A stretch of 64,000 nucleotides of DNA from Paenibacillus rigui. Lineage in GTDB: Bacteria > Bacillota > Bacilli > Paenibacillales > NBRC-103111. Made by a program: the position numbers and the translations under genes. Under the pieces are notes generated by a model. The model was not told where the DNA came from and made no database searches. It worked only from the letters and a program-made list of their open reading frames with translations. This document shows positions 53,343 through 61,436 of this stretch, piece after piece; within the stretch, counting starts at the first letter, position 1, and every line of letters begins with the position of its first letter. Location of the stretch: positions 90,995-154,994 of the forward strand of contig NZ_NMQW01000001.1 of assembly GCF_002234615.1 (NCBI RefSeq). Reading direction: 5' to 3'.

Positions 53343-54911
53343 TTATTTGCCGCTCTCTCCTTGTACAGCCTGTGCTACCTTAATCATCTCGGTTAACGGG
53401 AGATCGCCAGTGGAGAGCCTGAATTCGATGCCCTCGTAGGTCCACATCAGCGTTTTCTTCTCATCCCCGGAGATGACCGCGATCGTATAGCCAAGATCCA
53501 CAATATCCGAAGGCAGGTTCGATACGGTTTGCGTTTCCGGACGGGATTCCACCAAGGTGTAGCTGAATTTGCCAGTGTAGCGCAGCATTACCGCCTTCTC
53601 TTCGCCCAGCTTGATCTCGTTCATATCCTGCTTCTTCACACCGCTAGGCGTGTAATTCGGCTCGATGATGCCGAATTGCAGCTGCCCTGCTTTTTGCTTG
53701 CCGGCATCGGTTTTACCGCTGCCGGTAGCGCTAGTCACGCCTGCTGGGGCAGAGCCGGATGCGGCGCCGGATGCGCCCTGCGCGACAGGTGCCGTGCTAC
53801 CGGCTACCGGCGTGCCTGCGGCCTTGCCGCTGCTGGCGGCCGCCGCGTCTTTGCCGGCGGTGCCGGCGGCGCTTGTCGCGCCCGCTGCGCTGCCTGCGGC
53901 TCCGCTAGGTGCGGTTGCGGCTCCGCTAGGTGCGGTTGCGGCACCACCAGTGCCCGCAGCCGCCTTGGAGCCGCCTGCGGCAGCGTTGGCGCCGTTTGCG
54001 GCGGCGCTGGAGCCGCTGGGCGCCGCGTTGTCCTTGGCGGCGCTGCTGCCGTTAGCGCCGCCTGTGGTTCCCGCGGCAGCTGCACCGGCGGAGCCGTTGG
54101 CTCCATTGGCCGCTTTAGCCGATGTACCGGCGGCAGCGCTGCTTTTTCCATCCATCGTTCCTGGATCGTGCGTTCCTGTGCCGCTTGCCTTGCCATCGCC
54201 TGCCGCTGCTTTATCTCCAGCCGGGTTATCCATACCAACCGGGCCCGCAGGCCCCATCGTCGGCAAGGACTCGAGCTTCCAGCTTGTCATATTGCGCTGC
54301 ATGTCAAAGGAGTCCTTTTCAAACTTCTTACCAAACTCAAACTGATTGAAATCGACAATGACCATCACATTGGCATTCTGGTCCGAGACTTCCACCTTTT
54401 GCGGTGCGTAGCTCTTCTTATCCAGCCAAATCTTTTGCCGTGCCAGCGAGCCGTTCTGATAATTCGCCAATACATCGAAAACATAAGCATTCGGATCCGT
54501 TGTAAACTGGCGGTCATTATCCATCAAAATACTTTGAACCAACGACTGGTACAAATACACTTGTCCTTGATTTTCCGGCCAATCGCTTTGGAACCGGAAG
54601 CTTTTATTCAAATGCGGCGTTAGTACGAACACTCCATCATCATTGCGCAGCACAATTTGGGTGATGTCTTTCTTCGCATTTGTTAATGAAATTCGGTAGT
54701 AATGCGGATTTTGGTACCATACCTCGACTTGATATTCCTGAGGTTCTTGTCCCGTGTGAAGCACCATTTTCCCGCTGCCCTGGTAGCTCTGCAGCTTGTT
54801 AATCACTCCATCCAAATCCTTCACTACCGACCCTGCATCCTTCTTGCCGCACCCGGCCAGCACCAAGCTCAAGCACATCACTAAGGCAATCACCCATGTG
54901 AATCGCCGCAT
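53343..54911 (-). CDS. ydcC: YdcC/LolA-like sporulation lipoprotein with long Ala/Gly-rich insert
   Basis: A 522-residue lipoprotein starting at ATG 54911 (GGAGGGG upstream). Lipobox LVLAGC, Cys about 22. Residues about 30-225 are the first part of a LolA-like fold (GSGKMVLHTGQEPQEYQVEVWYQNPHYY, QKIWLDKKSYAPQKVEV). About 185 residues consisting almost only of Ala, Gly, Ser, Thr and Pro follow (residues ~237-425), including the tandem ATAPSGATAPSG. Then the fold resumes (LQFGIIEPNYTPSGVKK to the end, with MWTYEGIEFRLSTGD). In Bacillus the ydcC gene lies just upstream of alr and belongs to the mother-cell sporulation set; the homologue lacks such an insert. Upstream of alr here too. Confidence 0.87.
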   Translation of the reverse strand: MRRFTWVIALVMCLSLVLAGCGKKDAGSVVKDLDGVINKLQSYQGSGKMVLHTGQEPQEYQVEVWYQNPHYYRISLTNAKKDITQIVLRNDDGVFVLTPHLNKSFRFQSDWPENQGQVYLYQSLVQSILMDNDRQFTTDPNAYVFDVLANYQNGSLARQKIWLDKKSYAPQKVEVSDQNANVMVIVDFNQFEFGKKFEKDSFDMQRNMTSWKLESLPTMGPAGPVGMDNPAGDKAAAGDGKASGTGTHDPGTMDGKSSAAAGTSAKAANGANGSAGAAAAGTTGGANGSSAAKDNAAPSGSSAAANGANAAAGGSKAAAGTGGAATAPSGAATAPSGAAGSAAGATSAAGTAGKDAAAASSGKAAGTPVAGSTAPVAQGASGAASGSAPAGVTSATGSGKTDAGKQKAGQLQFGIIEPNYTPSGVKKQDMNEIKLGEEKAVMLRYTGKFSYTLVESRPETQTVSNLPSDIVDLGYTIAVISGDEKKTLMWTYEGIEFRLSTGDLPLTEMIKVAQAVQGESGK

Positions 54912-55115
54912 TCCAATCCCCTCCAGCACCAAAAGTAAAATCAACTGATAACATGTCTATGTGGGGACTTGGACAAATATGCAGACAAGGTTGACGAGCT
55001 TGGGGGAATTCAAGAAAAATGTGAAGCCGAAATTTATATATCTACCCTTTATTTCCGATAAAAAAGTATCTGTACTATTCCAAATTCAAAATAAACTCAA
55101 TAAAGGGTGACTCCA

Positions 55116-55859
55116 ATGAAAGGCATCATTTTGGCAGGCGGCACGGGATCACGGCTATATCCACTTACCAAAGTAACAAACAAACACTTACTTCCTGTAG
55201 GGAAATATCCTATGATATTTCATGCAGTTCATAAATTGAAAGAAGCAAGTATTGAGGACATACTGATTGTAACCGGGAAAGAGCATATGGGTGATGTTGT
55301 AAACCTGCTCGGCAGCGGCAAAGAAATGGGCGTCACCTTTACCTATAAGGTACAAGACGAAGCCGGAGGCATTGCACAGGCGTTGGGATTAGCTGAACAT
55401 TTTGTAGGCACCGATCAGATGGTCGTTATATTAGGAGACAATGTATTCTCTCATGCCATTCAAAACTTTGTTAATAATTTCAAACAACAACAAACCGGTG
55501 CCAAGATTCTGATCCAAGAGGTCCATGATCCGAATAGATACGGAGTCCCTGAACTGCATGATGGTCGTATTGTATCTATTGAAGAAAAGCCGGCTCATGC
55601 AAAAAGCAACTATGCAGTAACAGGCATATATATGTATGATAGTGATGTATTTCAAATCATTAAAAAATTAAAGCCATCTGGGCGCGGTGAATTGGAAATA
55701 ACCGACGTGAACAACGAGTTTATCAGAAGAAACCAGCTTACCTACGATATTCTTGAAGGCTGGTGGACCGATGCGGGAACACACGAATCTCTAGCAAGAG
55801 CCAATGAACTTGCCAAAGATCTTGTTTTCCATGATTCGTTCGGCAAATTAAAAAGCTAA
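55116..55859 (+). CDS. rmlA: Glucose-1-phosphate thymidylyltransferase, short form
   Basis: A 247-residue nucleotidyltransferase of the short RmlA/SpsI type. The signature GIILAGGTGSRLYPLTKVTN with KHLLPVGKYPMIFH follows the start, then ILGDNVF, the Mg-binding site, and SIEEKPAHAKSNYAVTGIYMYD. It makes dTDP-glucose from glucose-1-phosphate and dTTP. ATG 55116 is chosen (AAGGGTGA before). The length is about 40 less than enterobacterial RmlA, typical of the SpsI form. First gene of the rmlACBD operon. Confidence 0.93.
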   Translation: MKGIILAGGTGSRLYPLTKVTNKHLLPVGKYPMIFHAVHKLKEASIEDILIVTGKEHMGDVVNLLGSGKEMGVTFTYKVQDEAGGIAQALGLAEHFVGTDQMVVILGDNVFSHAIQNFVNNFKQQQTGAKILIQEVHDPNRYGVPELHDGRIVSIEEKPAHAKSNYAVTGIYMYDSDVFQIIKKLKPSGRGELEITDVNNEFIRRNQLTYDILEGWWTDAGTHESLARANELAKDLVFHDSFGKLKS

Positions 55860-55880
55860 TAATCAAAACGGGTGAAGCAG

Positions 55881-56429
55881 ATGAAAGTATTGTCTACCAA
55901 GTTAAAAGGTGTTTTTATTATTGAGCCTGCGGTGTTTCAGGATGCCCGCGGCTTTTTTACGGAAAGCTATAATCAGCAAGCCTTCGAAAAACATGGATTA
56001 CAAGCCGACTTTATCCAAGATAACCACTCTTTGTCCGTAGAAAAGGGAGTGCTTAGAGGCATGCATTATCAACTAAATCCTAAAGCCCAGACCAAGCTCG
56101 TCAGAGTCACGGCTGGAGCTATTTACGATATCATCCTGGATATCCGCCGTGGCTCCGTAACGTTCGGACAATGGATAGGCGTACAGCTGAGTGCAGAAAA
56201 CAAACGACAGCTATGGGTTCCAAAAGGCTTTGCACATGGCTTCTGCACTTTATTTCCGAATACAGAGGTTCAATATAAAGTCGATGAATATTATTCACCA
56301 GAGCATGACCGGGGCATAGCCTGGAATGATCCCGATCTGCAATTCGATTGGCCTGAAGTTCAACCCATTTTGTCACCGAAGGACAGCAATCATCCACCGC
56401 TTCAACACGCAGAAATGAATTTTGACTAA
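55881..56429 (+). CDS. rmlC: dTDP-4-dehydrorhamnose 3,5-epimerase
   Basis: A 182-residue cupin-type epimerase. Key blocks are DARGFFTESYNQQAF, DNHSLSVEKGVLRGMHYQ with the catalytic His, and PKGFAHGFCTL with the second His region. It performs the third step of dTDP-L-rhamnose synthesis. The start is ATG 55881 (CGGGTGAAG before); the GTG nine bases earlier is part of the ribosome site. 21 bp after rmlA. Confidence 0.94.
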   Translation: MKVLSTKLKGVFIIEPAVFQDARGFFTESYNQQAFEKHGLQADFIQDNHSLSVEKGVLRGMHYQLNPKAQTKLVRVTAGAIYDIILDIRRGSVTFGQWIGVQLSAENKRQLWVPKGFAHGFCTLFPNTEVQYKVDEYYSPEHDRGIAWNDPDLQFDWPEVQPILSPKDSNHPPLQHAEMNFD

Positions 56430-56444
56430 AGGAGTCTCTTTTCT

Positions 56445-57455
56445 ATGAATGTACTTATTACAGGCGGCGCCGGATTTATCGGAAGCAACTTCGTCAAGTA
56501 TCTGTCCAACAAGTATCCCCACTATCGTATCACCAACTTGGATGCCCTAACTTATGCTGGTAATCTTGAAAATCTCAAGTCAATCGATACACTTCCCAAC
56601 TACACCTTTGTAAAAGGCAATATATTGGATTCCTCCTTAGTCGATCAGTTATGTGGGCAAGGAATAGATATTGTATTAAACTTTGCCGCAGAATCGCATG
56701 TGGATCGCAGCATTGAGGATCCCCAGCTTTTTATAAAAACTAATGTTCTTGGGACCCAAGTCCTTCTGGACAGTGCAAAAAAACATAATCTCCGAAAATT
56801 TGTCCAGATTTCCACTGATGAAGTATACGGATCACTGGGACCAACCGGACTGTTTACAGAGAAGACGCCTCTGGCTCCCAACAGTCCCTATTCCGCAAGT
56901 AAGGCAGGTGGAGATTTATTAGTAAGGTCCTATCATGAAACCTTTGGAATGAACGTGAATATTACACGCTGCTCAAATAACTATGGGCCGTACCAATTCC
57001 CGGAAAAATTGATTCCGCTAATGATATTGCGAACACTCACGGATCAGCCTTTACCTATCTATGGGGACGGACTTAATGTAAGAGACTGGCTTTATGTTGA
57101 AGATCATTGCAGCGCTATTGATCTGGTTATGCATCAGGGAATCAGTGGTGAAGTATATAATATCGGCGGGAATAATGAAAAGACTAATTTAGAAATCGTT
57201 CGATCCATCCTGCAGGAATTAAATAAGCCGGAGTCTTTGATCAACTTTGTACAAGATCGCCCTGGACATGATCGGCGCTATGGTATAGATGCAACGAAAA
57301 TTCGTACTGAACTAGGCTGGAAGCCTAAGCATCATTTTGAAGCAGGTATTCAGGCTACTATCCAGTGGTATTTAGAGAACCGAACATGGTGGGAAAGAAT
57401 CCAATCCGGTGCGTATAGGCAATCTACTGATTTACAGGTAGGCGATATAATATGA
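56445..57455 (+). CDS. rmlB: dTDP-glucose 4,6-dehydratase
   Basis: A 336-residue extended SDR. NAD-binding GGAGFIGSNFVKYL, active site STDEVYG and YSASKAGGD (Tyr-x3-Lys), and RCSNNYGPYQFPEKLIP, the family hallmark. It turns dTDP-glucose to dTDP-4-keto-6-deoxyglucose. The last four bases overlap rmlD (ATGA). Confidence 0.96.
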   Translation: MNVLITGGAGFIGSNFVKYLSNKYPHYRITNLDALTYAGNLENLKSIDTLPNYTFVKGNILDSSLVDQLCGQGIDIVLNFAAESHVDRSIEDPQLFIKTNVLGTQVLLDSAKKHNLRKFVQISTDEVYGSLGPTGLFTEKTPLAPNSPYSASKAGGDLLVRSYHETFGMNVNITRCSNNYGPYQFPEKLIPLMILRTLTDQPLPIYGDGLNVRDWLYVEDHCSAIDLVMHQGISGEVYNIGGNNEKTNLEIVRSILQELNKPESLINFVQDRPGHDRRYGIDATKIRTELGWKPKHHFEAGIQATIQWYLENRTWWERIQSGAYRQSTDLQVGDII

Positions 57456-58297
57456 GAGTATTGGTAACAGGTGCCGGAGGGCAGCTTGGATACGATGTGG
57501 TTCGTTTATTTCAACCTTCCAGTGATGTTATAGGTCTTGGGCGTGATGAACTGGATATAACAAATACCGAACAGTGCATCCGAGTTCTGGAACAACATCA
57601 GCCGGACGTGGTCATTCATTGCGCCGCCTACACTTCAGTTGACTTAGCAGAGCAGGATGAGGATACAACTTTTGCGGTGAACGCCTATGGTGCTCGAAAT
57701 ATGGCGGTAGCTGCTGAGCGAATTGGAGCTAAAATGTGCTATATCAGCACGGATTACGTGTTTGATGGCAATACAACTGTTCCATATAAAGAATACGATC
57801 AACCTAATCCCCTTGGGGTATATGGCAAGTCCAAATTAGCCGGGGAACGTATGGTGGAATCGTTATCTTCGAAATATTTCATCGTTCGAACTTCCTGGGT
57901 ATATGGACTCCATGGTCATAATTTTGTTAAAACTATGCTTAAGCTTGCTCAGGATAAAAAATCACTAAAAGTAGTCCATGATCAAATAGGCTCGCCTACC
58001 TTTACTGAAGATCTCGCAAAATTTCTGCTGCAATTGGTGGGAACCGAGAAGTACGGGATTTATCACGCTACCAACAGTGGATCCTGTTCCTGGTACGAAT
58101 TCGCCTTAGCTATCTTTGAGGAATTTGGATTAGAGGTAGTTGTCGAACCTTGCACAACCGAGGAATACCCTAGGCCTGCACTGAGACCTAAGTATTCTAT
58201 ACTGGACCATTCGGCACTGCGTGCGAATGGGTTTGAGGATTTGCGGCATTGGCGGGAGGGATTAAAGGTACATCTGAACCATAAACATAGTCAATGA
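57452..58297 (+). CDS. rmlD: dTDP-4-dehydrorhamnose reductase
   Basis: A 281-residue SDR: VTGAGGQLGYDVVRLF at the start, AAYTSVDLAE, STDYVFDG, YGKSKLAGE with the catalytic Tyr-Lys, and RTSWVYGLHGHNFVKTM. The product is dTDP-L-rhamnose. It ends the operon; a terminator lies 80 bp after it. Confidence 0.95.
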   Translation: MRVLVTGAGGQLGYDVVRLFQPSSDVIGLGRDELDITNTEQCIRVLEQHQPDVVIHCAAYTSVDLAEQDEDTTFAVNAYGARNMAVAAERIGAKMCYISTDYVFDGNTTVPYKEYDQPNPLGVYGKSKLAGERMVESLSSKYFIVRTSWVYGLHGHNFVKTMLKLAQDKKSLKVVHDQIGSPTFTEDLAKFLLQLVGTEKYGIYHATNSGSCSWYEFALAIFEEFGLEVVVEPCTTEEYPRPALRPKYSILDHSALRANGFEDLRHWREGLKVHLNHKHSQ

Positions 58298-58375
58298 TTT
58301 TTCATTTATATCAGAAGAATTTTTTTATTCTAAAATAAATCAGTGAGGCTATAGTCACACCAACCAAAACATAAG

Positions 58376-58409
58376 AAAGCCAGGCTTAACTTTAGAAGCT
58401 TGGCTTTTG
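58376..58409. terminator. Terminator after rmlACBD
   Basis: AAAGCCAGGCTT pairs with AAGCTTGGCTTT (one mismatch) with a short loop, and TTTT follows. Convergent to the epimerase gene, whose stop is about 170 bp away; the rest of the 58298-58577 gap is AT-rich with no visible gene. Confidence 0.7.
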
Positions 58410-58577
58410 GAACGCGCAATCGATTTCCTAAAGTCCCTTCGTATACTTTACTTCTACTCGTAACACATTTCAGATTATTCAGTAAGTCCTATATACAAAT
58501 TTGAGTAAATCTTGTTTTAACCACTCACTCAATTATTAACATTCTAAATGTAATGATGGGCCTAATGAAATTCAAAG

Positions 58578-59498
58578 TTAACTGTACATATTATCATAAT
58601 ATTCAAAAGTTTCTTTTAATCCATCCTCTAAGGAATATATAGGTTTCCAGCCTAGCTCTTTCATAGCCAATGAATTATCTAAGTAACTATGAACTATATC
58701 ACCCATTCTAGGGGAATGATAAATGGGTTTAAATGACTTGCCACTAAGCATGCTAAATTTCTGTAACAATTCATTTATAGTGGTTTGTATATTGCAACTA
58801 ATATTGAAAATACCTCGGCTACCTTTTTCCAATGCAGCAATATTTGCTTCTACAACATCCTTCACATATATAAAATCACGAGTTTGTTCGCCATCTCCAA
58901 AAACGACAGGTGAACGTCCAACTAAAAAACTATCCATAAAAGTGGAAATAACTCCTCCCTCTCCTTTGGGGTCCTGTCTTATTCCATACACATTAGCATA
59001 TCTCAGTATAGTATAATCCATCCCATATAAAAGGGAGAAAACTTCTATATAATGTTCAGGGGTATGCTTAGAAACGCCATAGTAAGACAAAGGCTTTACC
59101 TGATGTTTCTCATCCACGGGTAAATACTCAGGAGTCCCATATACCGCGGCAGAAGAAGCATAAATTATTTTTCGAACTCCTTTAAATTTGCATTGCTTCA
59201 AAAGTTTAATGGTTCCTAGAATATTTATCCCTGCATCAAGATCAGGTTGCCTTATTGAGGTTTGCACATCAATCTGAGCTGCATGGTGAATAACTACTTC
59301 AGGTTTAATCTTTTCGAAAATATCATCAATCTCTTCATCCAGAATCGAAATATTATATAAACTTGCCTGTTTATTTATATGCTTGGGATCTCCATTTGAA
59401 AAATTATCAATTATTGAAACTTGATGTCCTAACTCAACAAGACGATCAACAATATGAGAAGCAATAAATCCGGCTCCGCCAGTTACCAAGACATTCAT
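58578..59498 (-). CDS. NAD-dependent nucleotide-sugar epimerase (GalE/WbpP-like)
   Basis: A 306-residue extended SDR. NAD-binding GGAGFIASHIVDRL, IYASSAAVYG, catalytic YYGVSKHTPE (Tyr-x3-Lys), RYANVYG and VFGDGEQTRDFIYV. Relatives are UDP-glucose/UDP-GlcNAc 4-epimerases or related enzymes; substrate cannot be fixed from sequence. It is 24 bp downstream of the sugar-phosphate transferase gene and in the same direction, so both likely act in glycan synthesis. Confidence 0.88.
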   Translation of the reverse strand: MNVLVTGGAGFIASHIVDRLVELGHQVSIIDNFSNGDPKHINKQASLYNISILDEEIDDIFEKIKPEVVIHHAAQIDVQTSIRQPDLDAGINILGTIKLLKQCKFKGVRKIIYASSAAVYGTPEYLPVDEKHQVKPLSYYGVSKHTPEHYIEVFSLLYGMDYTILRYANVYGIRQDPKGEGGVISTFMDSFLVGRSPVVFGDGEQTRDFIYVKDVVEANIAALEKGSRGIFNISCNIQTTINELLQKFSMLSGKSFKPIYHSPRMGDIVHSYLDNSLAMKELGWKPIYSLEDGLKETFEYYDNMYS

Positions 59499-59522
59499 CT
59501 TTATGCTCCATTTGCTAATAAT

Positions 59523-60929
59523 TTAATAAGCGTTTTTATTAATAAACCCATTTACGATTGTTTTTATAATAATTTTAATATCGAAGAGAAAGCTCCAATT
59601 TTCAATATAAAAAATATCATGCTTTATTCTATCTTCTATCGAGGTATCACCACGTAAACCATTTGACTGTGCCCAGCCTGTTATTCCAGGGCGAATATGA
59701 TGTTTGACCATGTACTTTGGGATCTCTTCCTTGAATTGTTCTACGAAATAGGGTCTTTCAGGTCTTGGGCCAACCACACTCATATGTCCAAATAATACAT
59801 TAAAAAACTGTGGCAATTCATCCAAACTCGTTTTTCTTATAAATGACCCGAATTTAGTCTTACGCGGATCATTCTGTATTGTCCAATTGGTATCCGAAGA
59901 TTCCTCCGTTTGCATCCTCATGCTACGAAATTTATACATCATGAAAGTTCGCCTGTTCAAACCCACACGTTCCTGTTTGAAGATAATGGGGCCAGATGAC
60001 GATAATTTCACACCAATTGCAATAAAAATTAGAATAGGAGAAGTTATAATAATAGCTATTGCTGAAAATAATATATCAAAGGTTCTTTTCAAAAAGCGAT
60101 TACTTAGTTCATCTAAAGGAATATCTCTAACATTTATAAGTGGCATTCCAGCAAAATTATCGAAATATGGCCTAGAAGGTAAATAATCATAAAAATCAGG
60201 AATAATTAGAGCTTTGACACCTGCTTTTTCACACACATTAATTATCTTTGCATATTTACTATGCGCATTTAATGGCAAGGCAATAATAACTTCGTCAACT
60301 AATATTTCCTGCAAAATTGATTCCAAATCATCTATTTTGCCTATAATTGGTTTGTAACGCGATAAGTCAACATCATGTTGGTCCTGGTAATCGTCTAAAA
60401 ACCCAACGACATCGTATCCTAACTCTGGATAATGGGATAAGTTATCAAAAAACTTTCGACCTAAAGTACCGGCTCCAAGTATGAGCACAAATTGCTTATT
60501 GTATCCTTTTTCCCGATAGCTTTTCAGAGTGACTTTCACCATATACCTATAAAAACTAGTTAATAATATACAATTTACTAAGAACAGCAATAAGTAAGAA
60601 CGGGATACGTGGACTTCCTTAAAAACAAACAAAATACTTAACAACATCAATAGACTTATAAAGTGGACTTGAATGATCTTAAATACTTCAAAAGAAAACT
60701 GCTTTTTACGCTTTGAAGAATAAAAATTAAGAAAATAACTAATTCCTATTGCTATTATTCCGTATATGAAACTCCATAACATATAATGTTTAAAAGAAAG
60801 CGGGGCTTCATACGCAATCCAATTACTTGTGAATTTAAGCCAATAGGATAATAAGAACATTAATTGAACACTTATAAAATCAGCAAAAGCATAAATTAGA
60901 GACAAAAAACTCTGACCTCTGCGTACCAA
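59523..60929 (-). CDS. Polyprenyl-phosphate sugar-1-phosphate transferase (WcaJ/WsfP-like)
   Basis: A 468-residue protein: about five N-terminal membrane helices, a CoA-binding-like soluble domain (FVLILGAGTLGRKFFDNL, about 145-270), and a C-terminal bacterial sugar transferase domain (KRTFDILFSAIAIIITSPIL, IIFKQERVGLNRRTFMMYKF, DELPQFFNVLFGHMSVVGPR). It begins a glycan by linking a sugar-1-phosphate, commonly glucose or galactose, to undecaprenyl phosphate. Start is TTG 60929, eight bases after GTGAGGTG. Such enzymes start S-layer glycans and exopolysaccharides in relatives. Confidence 0.92.
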   Translation of the reverse strand: MVRRGQSFLSLIYAFADFISVQLMFLLSYWLKFTSNWIAYEAPLSFKHYMLWSFIYGIIAIGISYFLNFYSSKRKKQFSFEVFKIIQVHFISLLMLLSILFVFKEVHVSRSYLLLFLVNCILLTSFYRYMVKVTLKSYREKGYNKQFVLILGAGTLGRKFFDNLSHYPELGYDVVGFLDDYQDQHDVDLSRYKPIIGKIDDLESILQEILVDEVIIALPLNAHSKYAKIINVCEKAGVKALIIPDFYDYLPSRPYFDNFAGMPLINVRDIPLDELSNRFLKRTFDILFSAIAIIITSPILIFIAIGVKLSSSGPIIFKQERVGLNRRTFMMYKFRSMRMQTEESSDTNWTIQNDPRKTKFGSFIRKTSLDELPQFFNVLFGHMSVVGPRPERPYFVEQFKEEIPKYMVKHHIRPGITGWAQSNGLRGDTSIEDRIKHDIFYIENWSFLFDIKIIIKTIVNGFINKNAY

Positions 60930-61028
60930 GAATAATTCACCTCACAAATTTCTATTGCATGTTTAACAAGACAATTATAACATGTGACTATAAAAAAATA
61001 TTAAAACGTATGTCAGGGGGATTAAAAA

Positions 61029-61382
61029 TTGAACTGTAAAATTTGTGAATTACATAAAATACAACCACAAGCAATAATACAAAGTACAGAATTTTGGATT
61101 ATTAGAAATACATCTTCTGCCCTTTTACCTGGTTATTGTATACTTGAGCCAAGAAGACACGTAACAACGTGGTCTGATTTAACAAGTAAAGAGATCATTG
61201 AAATGGGGACTTTAATACAAGAAATAGAAAGCCGATTAAAATTCGAACATCATGCAGAGAAAGTATATGTCGTTACAATAAGTGAAGTAGTAAGCCATCT
61301 CCATTTACATTTAATTCCAAGGGCAACTGGAATGCAACTGAGGGGATTGCATTTAATTGAAAAAGCCATCACATCAAATTAG
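61029..61382 (+). CDS. HIT-family protein (histidine triad)
   Basis: A 117-residue HIT-domain protein with the triad at the end, SHLHLHLIPR. The usual cofactor loop CKIC near the start and the helix LTSKEIIEMGTLIQEIE are present. Start is TTG 61029 with AGGGGG eight bases before. HIT proteins hydrolyse nucleotide phosphoramidates or related compounds. It is AT-rich like the following gene and separated from the glycan-initiating gene by a divergent 100-bp gap. Its link to glycan synthesis is unclear. Confidence 0.87.
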   Translation: MNCKICELHKIQPQAIIQSTEFWIIRNTSSALLPGYCILEPRRHVTTWSDLTSKEIIEMGTLIQEIESRLKFEHHAEKVYVVTISEVVSHLHLHLIPRATGMQLRGLHLIEKAITSN

Positions 61383-61436
61383 AAGTATATACTATTATAC
61401 TACATATATCATGGTAAATATATTGGAGGAAAAACA

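Noticed and set aside
53114..53383. 89-codon frame across the 53-kb repeat
   Set aside because: It overlaps the dispersed repeat, the terminator and the end of the YdcC-like gene, without ribosome site.
53529..54623. Long open frame on the plus strand opposite the YdcC-like gene
   Set aside because: It arises from the GC-rich Ala/Gly-coding insert read on the other strand. There is no ribosome site and the opposite frame has a lipobox and family match.
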